Assembly: GCA_017990865.1 (NCBI GenBank)
Contig: JAGNNB010000027.1
Location: 1-14,968 of the forward strand
Source: Lysobacteraceae bacterium
Lineage (GTDB): Bacteria > Pseudomonadota > Gammaproteobacteria > Xanthomonadales > Xanthomonadaceae
DNA: 14,968 nucleotides
Reading direction: 5' to 3'
Positions within the stretch are counted from its first letter, which is position 1. Every line of letters starts with the position of its first letter. The translations under genes were made by a program, and so were the position numbers. The notes under the pieces were generated by a model, which saw nothing but the letters and a program-made list of their open reading frames with translations, was not told the origin of the DNA and did no database searches. Positions 1-7,400 of this stretch are shown one piece after another.

Positions 1-1
1 T

Positions 2-616
2 CCGGCCGGCAATCCGCGCCTGCGCAGCGCAGTCGACAAGGCGCTCGGCGTCAACATGTCGAAGGACGCGATCGAACGCGCGATCAAGAAAGCCACCGGC
101 GAACTCGAAGGCGTCGAATACGAAGAGGTGCGTTACGAGGGCTATGCGCCCGGCGGCGTCGCGGTGATCGTGGATTGCCTTACCGACAACAAAGTCCGCA
201 CCGTCGCCGATGTGCGCCACGCCTTCAGCAAATTCGGCGGCAATCTCGGCACCGAGGGCTCGGTGTCGTTCATGTTCAAGAAGCTCGGCGTGTTGTCGTT
301 CGCGAGCGGCGCCGACGAGGAAAAAATAACGGAAGCCGCGATCGACGCGGGCGCCGACGATGTGGTGGTCTATCCCGAAGACGGCGCGATCGATGTGTTG
401 ACCTCGCCCGACGCCTTCGCCGACGTGAAAGCGGCGATGGACGCGGCCGGTTTGAAGGCCGACATCGCCGAAGTGACGCTGCGCGCCGACAACGACAGCC
501 CGGTCTCCGGCGACACCGCGCAACAAGTGGTGAAACTGCTGCGGTGGTTGGAAGACCTCGACGACGTGCAGAGCGTCGCCCACAACGCCGAACTCGGCGC
601 GGATGCGTATGCGTAA
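2..616 (+). CDS. yebC: YebC/PmpR/TACO1 family protein, 5'-truncated by window edge
   Basis: This is a YebC-family protein, described as a transcriptional regulator (YebC/PmpR). The mitochondrial homologue TACO1, and more recently YebC itself, have been linked to translation of proline-rich stretches. The frame is open from base 2, and the residues before the first ATG at 56 (ending [15 protein letters not shown]) match the family, so the gene begins outside the window. By comparison with the E. coli protein about 42 N-terminal residues are missing. Family landmarks seen are [38 protein letters not shown] and the C-terminal DDVQSVAHN. The stop TAA is at 614-616. yebC next to ruvC is a very common arrangement in Gammaproteobacteria. 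Four bases after the stop a heptamer repeat element begins, which may separate it transcriptionally from ruvC. Confidence 0.95.
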   Translation, partial: PAGNPRLRSAVDKALGVNMSKDAIERAIKKATGELEGVEYEEVRYEGYAPGGVAVIVDCLTDNKVRTVADVRHAFSKFGGNLGTEGSVSFMFKKLGVLSFASGADEEKITEAAIDAGADDVVVYPEDGAIDVLTSPDAFADVKAAMDAAGLKADIAEVTLRADNDSPVSGDTAQQVVKLLRWLEDLDDVQSVAHNAELGADAYA

Positions 617-619
617 GGC

Positions 620-734
620 GGGAATGGGGAATCGGGAATCGGGAATCGTCAGAGCGAACAGCAGGTCCCTCGCTGCGCTCGGGATGACAGCCGCTTTTGC
701 TTCGACGATTCCCGATTCCCGATTCCCGATTCCC
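620..734. repeat. GGGAATC/GATTCCC inverted-repeat element, copy 1
   Basis: A left arm of GGGAATC-type heptamers (620-647) and a right arm of GATTCCC heptamers (about 707-734) flank a unique core of about 59 bases (648-706). The arms are complementary, so the element can fold into a large stem-loop. The core contains TCCCTCGCTGCGCTCGGGA (666-684) with short TCCC/GGGA self-complementarity; close relatives of this motif recur as intergenic repeats in many GC-rich bacteria (general knowledge). The reverse complement of this core occurs at 1451-1507, on the other side of ruvC. G-runs spaced 3-4 bases apart at 620-643 on the + strand and at 711-734 on the - strand meet the simple G-quadruplex pattern. 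No coding function is supported. Confidence 0.85.
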
Positions 735-770
735 GGCTCTTCGATTTCCTGCTTCTGAGCCACGCTTTGA

Positions 771-799
771 CGATTCCCGATTCCCGATGTCCGATTCCC
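771..799. repeat. Degenerate GATTCCC heptamer remnant at ruvC start
   Basis: Three further GATTCCC-type heptamers (one interrupted by a GATGTCC variant) lie 37 bases beyond copy 1 and run almost up to the ruvC coding sequence. They occupy the place where a ribosome binding site would be expected, and they are in frame with ruvC, so they create an apparent N-terminal extension from the ATG at 767. Confidence 0.7.
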
Positions 800-817
800 G
801 TCGCCGTGAGCGGCGTT

Positions 818-1366
818 GTGCGCATTCTCGGTATCGATCCGGGTTCGCAGCGTACCGGCGTGGGTATCGTCGATGTCGATGCGGCGGGCAAGATGACGCA
901 TGTGTTCCATGGTCCGATCGACTTGTTGAAAGGCGACGACGAACTGAGCGCCGACGCGTTGCGCGAGCAGTTTCCGCTGCGTTTGAAGCGTTTGCTGCGC
1001 GCTTTGGGCGAAGCGATCGATCTGTACGCGCCGGCCGAAGTCGCGGTCGAAAAAATCTTCATGGCGCGCAACGCCGATTCGGCGCTCAAGCTCGGTCACG
1101 CGCGCGGCGCAGCGCTGTGCGCAGCGGTGATGCGCGACCTCCCCGTTCACGAATATGCGGCGAAAGAGATCAAACTCGCGGTGGTCGGCACCGGCGGCGC
1201 GGACAAGGCGCAGATCCAGCATATGGTCGGTTTGATGCTGAACATCAAAGGCAAATTGCAGGCCGATGCCGCCGACGCGCTGGCCGTCGCCATCACCCAC
1301 GCCCATGTGCGCGCCACCGCGAAGCGCCTGGGCGTCACCGCGCGGCAAGCGTGGAGGAAAGGATGA
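818..1366 (+). CDS. ruvC: RuvC, crossover junction endodeoxyribonuclease
   Basis: RuvC is the dimeric Holliday-junction resolvase that cuts two opposed strands once RuvAB has positioned the junction. The start is set at GTG 818 because it gives the family N-terminus M-R-I-L-G-I-D with the first catalytic aspartate at residue 7, as in E. coli. Other acidic active-site positions are visible as the Glu in [10 protein letters not shown] and the two Asp in [10 protein letters not shown] near the C-terminus. The product is 182 residues, slightly longer than the usual ~173, with a small insertion after HGPIDLLKG. An in-frame ATG at 767 and GTG at 806 also exist; the 767 start would translate heptamer repeat ([10 protein letters not shown]) and I judge it wrong. 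No convincing Shine-Dalgarno is seen before 818. Inverted-repeat elements flank the gene on both sides. Confidence 0.93.
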   Translation: MRILGIDPGSQRTGVGIVDVDAAGKMTHVFHGPIDLLKGDDELSADALREQFPLRLKRLLRALGEAIDLYAPAEVAVEKIFMARNADSALKLGHARGAALCAAVMRDLPVHEYAAKEIKLAVVGTGGADKAQIQHMVGLMLNIKGKLQADAADALAVAITHAHVRATAKRLGVTARQAWRKG

Positions 1367-1386
1367 CAGCCGTGAATCGAAAGGTC

Positions 1387-1537
1387 GGGAATCGGGAATT
1401 GGGAATCGGGAATCGGAAAGCCGGGAATCGGGAATGGGGAATGGGGAATCGTCGAAGCAAAAGCGGCTGTCGTCCCGAGCGCAGCGATGAATCTGCTGTT
1501 CGCTCTTCCGATTCCCGATTCCCGATTCCCCATTCCC
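1387..1537. repeat. GGGAATC/GATTCCC inverted-repeat element, copy 2 (core inverted relative to copy 1)
   Basis: This larger copy fills nearly the whole ruvC-ruvA gap. Its left arm is two heptamer blocks (1387-1414 and 1423-1450, several with GGGAATG variants), then a core (1451-1507), then a GATTCCC right arm (1509-1537). The core begins GTCGAAGCAAAAGCGGCTGT and is the reverse complement of the core of copy 1 with a few substitutions, so ruvC sits between two inverted copies about 770 bases apart. G-quadruplex-type patterns are at 1387-1410 and 1423-1446 (+ strand) and 1514-1537 (- strand). Confidence 0.85.
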
Positions 1538-1542
1538 GTTGC

Positions 1543-1546
1543 GGAG
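1543..1546 (+). promoter_or_regulatory. Ribosome binding site of ruvA
   Basis: GGAG lies seven bases before ATG 1554, directly after the end of the repeat right arm. It decides the start at 1554 over the upstream in-frame TTG at 1539. Confidence 0.6.
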
Positions 1547-1553
1547 CCCCCCG

Positions 1554-2138
1554 ATGATCGGTCGTCTCAAAGGCACTCTGATTCATAAACAGCCTCCGTG
1601 GCTGGTCGTGGACGTGCACGGCGTCGGCTACGAGTTGGAAGCGCCGATGAGCACGTTCTACGACTTGCCGGAGCTCGGCCGCGAAGTGACGCTGTTCACG
1701 CATTACGCGCAGAAGGAAGACAGCGTCTCGCTGTACGGTTTTCTGCGCGAGAACGAGCGCCGTTTGTTCCGCGACGTGCAGAAAGTCAGCGGCATCGGCG
1801 CGAAAATCGCGCTCGCGGTGCTGTCCGGCGCCAGCGTCGAGGAATTCGCGCGTTTGGTTCAGGTCGGCGATGTCACCGCGCTGACGCGCATCCCGGGCAT
1901 CGGCAAGAAAACCGCCGAACGCATCGTGGTGGAATTGCGCGATCGCGCCGCCGACTTGGTCGGCGTGGGCGGTGGGGCCTTGCCGGTCGGCGCCGACGCC
2001 ACCTCCGAAGCGACCAGCGCCTTGCTGCAACTGGGCTATAAACCCGCCGAAGCGGCGAAAATGGCCCGCGACGCCACCGTGAGCGGTGACGATGCCGCCA
2101 CCATCATCCGCAAAGCGCTACAGTCCGCACTCCGCTGA
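1554..2138 (+). CDS. ruvA: RuvA, Holliday junction DNA-binding subunit
   Basis: RuvA is the tetrameric DNA-binding subunit that holds the Holliday junction square-planar and recruits the RuvB motors. The 194-residue product starts MIGRLKGTL, the canonical family start. Domain I (1-65) is an OB fold and carries the acidic pin E55-D56 in [10 protein letters not shown], at the same numbers as in E. coli. Domain II holds two helix-hairpin-helix motifs, around residues 77-91 (SGIGAKIAL) and 112-127 ([11 protein letters not shown]). Domain III (about 150-194, [16 protein letters not shown]) is the RuvB-binding three-helix bundle. It follows ruvC but is separated from it by a 187-base repeat-filled gap. 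A hairpin overlaps its stop codon. Confidence 0.97.
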   Translation: MIGRLKGTLIHKQPPWLVVDVHGVGYELEAPMSTFYDLPELGREVTLFTHYAQKEDSVSLYGFLRENERRLFRDVQKVSGIGAKIALAVLSGASVEEFARLVQVGDVTALTRIPGIGKKTAERIVVELRDRAADLVGVGGGALPVGADATSEATSALLQLGYKPAEAAKMARDATVSGDDAATIIRKALQSALR

Positions 2139-2143
2139 GTGCG
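2126..2143 (+). promoter_or_regulatory. Hairpin over ruvA stop, with a repeated 5' arm at the kup start
   Basis: CGCACTC (2126-2132) pairs perfectly with GAGTGCG (2137-2143) around a 4-base loop, covering the ruvA stop codon. The decamer GTCCGCACTC (2123-2132) is repeated exactly at 2175-2184, two bases before the kup ATG. GAGTGCG could therefore pair either upstream, or downstream across the kup initiation region. No U-tract follows, so it is not an intrinsic terminator. A regulatory role is inference. Confidence 0.4.
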
Positions 2144-2186
2144 TCGCATCGACACATCGCGCCACCGCCACTAGGTCCGCACTCTC

Positions 2187-4115
2187 ATGAGCCAAACTTC
2201 TTCCTCGTCCTCCACCGACGGCCAATCGCACGGCGGCGGGCACGGCCGTGCGGGCATGGTCGCCTTGGTCGCGGGCGCGGTCGGCGTCGTCTTCGGCGAC
2301 ATCGGCACCAGCCCGCTGTACACCATCAAGGAAATGTTCCACCCGCATTTCGGGTTGACGCCCGATGCGGCGACGGTCAAAGGTTTGCTGTCGCTCGGCT
2401 TCTGGTCGCTGTTGCTGGTGGTGACGCTCAAGTACGTGATCGTCATCATGCGCGCCGACAACGAAGGCGAGGGCGGCATCATGGCCTTGACCGCACTGGC
2501 GCAGCGCAGCCTGAAAAAAGGCTCGCGCATGAGTTACACGGTCGGCATTCTCGGCATCTTCGGCGCGGCGCTGTTCTTCGGCGACGGCATGATCACGCCA
2601 CCGATCACCGTGCTCGGCGCGGTGGAAGGGCTCGAAGTGATCTCGCCGGTGTTCAAACAGTGGGTGTTGCCGATCAGTCTCGTGATTCTCACCGGATTGT
2701 TCGCATTCCAGCGCTTCGGCACGGCGAAGGTCGGCAAGGCGTTCGGACCGATCATGATCACGTGGTTCGTGGTGATCGCCGCGCTGGGCGTTTACAACAT
2801 CCTCCAAAACCCGATCGTGCTCAAAGCGATGAATCCGTACTGGGCCTGGCATTTCTTCGCGACCCACAACTGGCATGCAGTGTTGATTCTCGGCGCGGTG
2901 GTGCTCACCGTCACCGGCGGCGAAGCGCTGTACGCCGATCTCGGCCACTTCGGCAAAGCGCCGATCCGCTGGGGTTGGTTCGGTTTCGTGTTGCCGGCAT
3001 TGGTGCTGAATTACTACGGTCAAGGCGCGTTGCTGCTGCAGAACCCGGCGGCGGTCGTCAATCCGTTTTATATGTCGATCCCGCAGTGGGCGCAGGTACC
3101 GATGCTGGTGTTGGCGACGATCGCCGCCGCGGTGGCGTCGCAAGCGGTGATCACCGGCGCGTTCTCGGTCGCGCGCCAAGCGATTCAACTCGGCTACGTG
3201 CCGCGTTTGGCGATCAAATACACCTCGAAAGACACGATCGGCCAAATTTACGTGCCGTCGATCAACTGGATGCTGTTCGCGGCGGTGGTGATGTTGACGA
3301 TCGGCTTCGGTAGTTCCAGCGCGTTGGCGACCGCGTACGGTTTGTCCGTCACCGGCACCATGCTCATCGACACCTTGTTGCTGGCGATCGTCGCCTACAC
3401 CCGCTGGCCGGATTCGCGGCGCTGGGTGCTGCCGCTCTGCGCCATGTTCTTCGTCATCGACTGCGCGTTCCTCTTCGCCAACGGCGCGAAACTCGCTTCG
3501 GGCATCGGCGCCTGGGTGCCGCTCTTCATCGGCATCAGCGCGTTCACGATGATGCGCACCTGGCGCCGCGGCCGCAAACTGCTGCAGGCGGAGATCCGCA
3601 AGGAAGGCATCCAGCTCGACAGCTTCCTGCCCGGTTTGATGCTGGCGCCGCCGGTGCGCGTGCCGGGCACAGCCGTCTTCCTGACCGCCGACAAAGCCGT
3701 GGTGCCGCACGCGCTGATGCACAATCTCAAGCACAACAAAGTGCTGCACGAACGCAATGTGTTTCTGACGGTGGAAACGCTGAACGTGCCGTACGTGCAA
3801 AAAGACAAGCAGCTCAAGATCGAATCGATCGGCAACGACTTCTATCGCGTCCTCATCCGCTACGGCTTCATGGAGACGCCCGACGTGCCGCTGGCGCTGA
3901 TGCGCAGTTGCGACAAGGGCGGCATTTATTTCGACCCGATGGACACCACCTATTTCGCCAGCCGCGAAACCGTGATCGCCAGCGCCCACCGCGGCATGCC
4001 GATCTGGCGCGATAAATTGTTCGTGCTGATGCACCGCAACGCCGCATCGGCCACCAATTTCTTCCGTATCCCAGGCAATCGCTTGGTCGAACTCGGCGCG
4101 CAGGTGCAGATTTGA
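2187..4115 (+). CDS. kup: Kup (TrkD) family low-affinity potassium transporter
   Basis: This is a Kup/HAK/KT potassium uptake protein of the inner membrane, a K+/H+ symporter-type carrier. The 642-residue product is close to the usual ~620-630 residues. The cytoplasmic Ser/Gly/His-rich N-terminus (1-22) is followed by the family signature [10 protein letters not shown] (37-46) in the first membrane segment, then [19 protein letters not shown] and about twelve hydrophobic segments to around residue 460. A hydrophilic cytoplasmic C-terminal domain (about 480-642) ends [15 protein letters not shown] 2187 is preceded only by a weak AGG at 2173-2175. The 48-base gap from ruvA suggests co-transcription. 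Potassium uptake has no obvious functional tie to RuvABC, so its position between ruvA and ruvB is probably just local synteny. Confidence 0.96.
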   Translation: MSQTSSSSSTDGQSHGGGHGRAGMVALVAGAVGVVFGDIGTSPLYTIKEMFHPHFGLTPDAATVKGLLSLGFWSLLLVVTLKYVIVIMRADNEGEGGIMALTALAQRSLKKGSRMSYTVGILGIFGAALFFGDGMITPPITVLGAVEGLEVISPVFKQWVLPISLVILTGLFAFQRFGTAKVGKAFGPIMITWFVVIAALGVYNILQNPIVLKAMNPYWAWHFFATHNWHAVLILGAVVLTVTGGEALYADLGHFGKAPIRWGWFGFVLPALVLNYYGQGALLLQNPAAVVNPFYMSIPQWAQVPMLVLATIAAAVASQAVITGAFSVARQAIQLGYVPRLAIKYTSKDTIGQIYVPSINWMLFAAVVMLTIGFGSSSALATAYGLSVTGTMLIDTLLLAIVAYTRWPDSRRWVLPLCAMFFVIDCAFLFANGAKLASGIGAWVPLFIGISAFTMMRTWRRGRKLLQAEIRKEGIQLDSFLPGLMLAPPVRVPGTAVFLTADKAVVPHALMHNLKHNKVLHERNVFLTVETLNVPYVQKDKQLKIESIGNDFYRVLIRYGFMETPDVPLALMRSCDKGGIYFDPMDTTYFASRETVIASAHRGMPIWRDKLFVLMHRNAASATNFFRIPGNRLVELGAQVQI

Positions 4116-4416
4116 TGCCCTCGGCGGCGGATCGCACGCTCTTTTCTACGTGCTGCGATTCACGCGCGATGTAATAAGCCATCATTTTCCTTCTCCCCGC
4201 GCAGCGGGGAGAAGGTGGCGCGCAGCGCCGGATGAGGGGCCGAAGAGATCGATCGCCCCGGTTGTCCTAAATTGCCTCCCCTTTGACAGTCGCCTTCTTT
4301 AGCGCCGCCGGCAGCGGTGATGAGCGCTGCTGATTGTGCTCGAACAGGGCCGCAAATCGCCTCGGTGTTCGATTGGAAGCGTCGATAGCCTAGGCGGTAT
4401 GGCACGATGCTTGACC
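4116..4416. other. Convergent intergenic region between kup and the LRR-TIR gene
   Basis: These 301 bases lie between two convergent stop codons. The only structure I can support is the REP-like hairpin and its tail (4189-4246). The remaining ~170 bases up to 4416 show no convincing gene, promoter or U-tract terminator; TTGACA at 4283 has no partner -10. Confidence 0.6.
4189..4246. repeat. REP-like palindrome with tail, left flank of LRR-TIR gene
   Basis: CCTTCTCCCCGC (4189-4200) and GCGGGGAGAAGG (4204-4215) form a perfect 12-base-pair stem with a GCA loop. A 36-base stretch beginning GAAGGTGGCGCGCAGCG (4211-4246) recurs in the same orientation at 7845-7879 on the far side of the large gene. 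The CTCCCC-stem plus GGCGC...GGATGAGGGG style is typical of intergenic palindromic repeats in xanthomonads (general knowledge). It may act as an mRNA-stabilising or weak bidirectional terminating structure for the two convergent genes, but no U-tract follows on either strand. Confidence 0.75.
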
Positions 4417-7400
4417 CTACTCTCCGCCCAGCCGGCGCAGCGCCGCTTTCACCGCCGCGAAGTCTTCACTCGGAAGATCGTCCCCGCGCGGCATCAGCAC
4501 ATCGCCCATGAATTTCAGCACCTGATCGGTCATGCCGACGAAGCGGTTGATCGCCTGAATCTCTTCGAACGCGGACAGGCACTCATGAGGTTCCAGGCCA
4601 ACCGTCAGTGCTTTCAGGCGGGCGAGTTCATTCTTCCAGTGGCGCACATAACCGAGCCGTTGTTCGGTGCCGCAGCGGAAATCCTTGTCGACGATCAGCG
4701 GCAGCACGTGATCGTCCAGGCCGTGCCGGTCGGCCCGGTGGCGGTCATACAAATAGCTCAGTTCCTGCATGCAATTCGCCGAGCGCACGTACTTGTCGCT
4801 CAACAGGACCAGCACCCGCGTCCCGCGCCCGATCTCGCGCATGAACTCGCTGATACGGTCACCCGGGCGCGTGGCGTCCTCGTCGCGGCGCACATCGAAT
4901 TCGTCCTCCAATGAGCGATGCAACCGCACCGCGAACGCCTTCAGATCCTTTCGGTCGTCACCGCCCCAGGCGTACGAGAAGTACACCGCCGGTTTCTGGC
5001 CAGGCAGCGGCGGGATCGGGGCGGGTTGCAGCATGTCGCGCTCTCCTTGCGATGAATGGCGCGGCGGCGCCGAGGGTCCGGAGGCGTCGTCGCGCGTGAT
5101 CTTCGGCGGTTCGCCGATCCGAATGTCTTTCAGCAAGGCGACGAGACGCTCGCACAGCGCTTCCGCGTCCCGCCCGGTCGCGCGCATGCGCACAAGGCCC
5201 GAGCCATCGGCGCGTTGTTCGGTATCGATGCGAGCGCGGCAGGCGGTGCCGGCGTCGTACAGGCAGACGCCATGGCGCCAGTACACCGCATCGCGGCCGG
5301 CCAAGTGGCCGATGCGGGCCAACAGCGCGCGCAGCACGCCATCGTGCAGGAAGGCGTAGTCGGCAACGGCTTCGACGGCCGGCGCGTCGGCCGGCCAGAC
5401 CATCGCGATCCGGTTTGCACTGGCCGATGCATCCGGCAGGGCATCGATCATCACGTAGTAACGCGTCTCGTCCCACTGATGAACCGGAAAGATCAGGTCG
5501 CAACTCGCCATCATCGACAGCAGCAGCGCCTGTTCTTTCGTGCTGTAGTGATCGTTCCAGGCCAATGCGTCCAGCATCTCTGGCGCGAAGATGCCGTTAT
5601 GCCCGCGCAGCAGCGGCAAGACCCGGCCGCGATCGAACAGGGTGTAGATGCCGTCCAGCGCCCACTGCTGATCCAGCACGATGGCATCGCCGAACAGGCC
5701 GGGCTGATGGAAGACATCGCCAGCCTGATGCAGATAGTGCAGCAGCGCCTCCGACGAGGCGCCGTGATGGGTGTCGGCGCAGATCGCGTCGAAGCGCGCG
5801 CGGTCGATGGTGCGGTCGGTCTCGCGCAGTGCGACCAGCCGGTCGCGCACCGCCAGCCAACTGGCCGGCATCCGTGGCGGCGCTGGCGTTTCCAGCCGAT
5901 GCCGCGCGGCGCGCTTCAGCAGGTCGCGCAGGCTGTCCACGCCATCGTCCTGGCTGGCGCAACTGATCGTCGGCCGATACCAGGCCAAGCACTCGGTATT
6001 CTTCAGCGGCGGCGCGGCCTCGTCGCTTTCGCGCGCGCATTGAGTTTGCACCACGATCACCCGCGCCTCGTCGCCGGCCAGCGAATGGATGTAGTCCAAC
6101 CAGTACTGCAGCGGCCGGTGGCGCATTTCCAACCCGCTCACGGCCTCGGTGTAAGGCGCATCGGTCTCCATGTCCGGATGCCAGGCCAACACGAAGATCG
6201 CCCGCGATTTCAGAAACAGGGCGTGCGTGCCCAGATAGACATCCTGCCCGCCGAAGTCCCAGGCATTAAGGAAGATCGGACGGTCGTCGTAATGCCTGCA
6301 CACCTCGAAGCGGTCGAGCTGGATGCCGTGGGTGGAGGGCAGATCGCCGTGGAAGGCATCGCCGCGCAGGCGACGCAACAGCTCGGACTTGCCGACACGG
6401 CCGTTGCCGAGGATAAAGAGTTTGAGTTCGTGGGAGTCGGCTTCGCCTTGTTGTAGGTCGTGCCACCAGGGAATAAGGCGAGGGAGGCAGTTGTCATATC
6501 TGGAAGACACTACTTCGGGCGGCGCCGCATGAAGGCGATCGGTGATAAGCACCGAGAGGGCTGGCCACTGATGCAACAATACCTCTGTGGTCAAGTTTTG
6601 TGAAATTGGAACTCCATATAAATTCAAGGTCTTCAGTGAGTTTAGGCCAGCGATGGGGTCGAGCGACGTGAGTTGCTTGCAGTAGCTCACGTCCAGTGAC
6701 TGCAGCGCGGTGAGGCCGGCGATGGGTTCGAGTGACGTGAGTTGATTGCACCAGCTCACGTGCAGCGACTGAAGTGCGGTTAGCTCTGCAATAGGTTCGA
6801 GTGACGTGATTTGATAGCAACGACACATGTCCAGCGACTGCAGCGCGGTGAGTTCCGTGATGGGTTCGAGCGACGTGATTTTCTTGCAATTGTTTACGTT
6901 TAGCGACAGCAGCGCGGTGAGTTCCGCGATGGGTTTGAGCGAGGTGATTTGATAGCAACGACTCATGTCCAGCGACTGCAGCGCGGTGAGTTCCGCGATG
7001 GGTTCAAGCGACGTGAGTCGATTGCAACCTCTAATGTCCAAAGACTTTAGCTCGGCGTGTCTCGCGATAGGTTCGAGTGACGTGATTCGATAGCAATGTC
7101 TAATGATTAGCGACCGCAGTGCGGTGAGCCCTGCGAGGGGTTCGAGCGACGTGATTCGACCGCACCCGTTCACGTCCAGCAACTGCAGCGCTGAGAGTCC
7201 CGAGAGGGGTTCGAGCGACGTGATTTGAAAGCAACGACTCATGTCCAGCGACTGCAGCGCGGTAAGTCCCGCGAGGGGAGCGAGCGACCTGATTCGCGGG
7301 CACCTTTTCACGTCCAGCGACTGCAGCGCGGTAAGTCCCGCGATGGGTTTGAGCGACGTGATTTCCCAGCACTCGCTTACGTTTAGCGACTGCAGCGCGG

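Noticed and set aside
620..1537. CRISPR-like periodicity of the heptamer arrays
   Set aside because: Units are 7 bases with no spacers and no cas genes nearby.
2118..4034. 638-residue minus-strand open frame antisense to kup
   Set aside because: His/Arg/Gln-rich low-complexity translation with no recognisable domain; kup is unmistakable on the other strand. A typical high-GC shadow frame.
4189..4215. Intrinsic terminator for kup or the LRR-TIR gene
   Set aside because: The stem is strong but no T-run follows on the plus strand, and the minus strand continues with A-rich sequence.
4283..4288. TTGACA as a -35 promoter element
   Set aside because: Nothing like a -10 hexamer lies 16-18 bases downstream, and no gene follows on that strand.
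4160..4405. 81-residue minus-strand open frame between kup and the LRR-TIR gene
   Set aside because: Its second half is a translation of the REP palindrome; no domain or RBS.
5056..6456. 466-residue plus-strand open frame opposite the Roc-COR-TIR region
   Set aside because: Biased composition, no domain, and lies wholly antisense to recognisable Roc-COR-TIR sequence.
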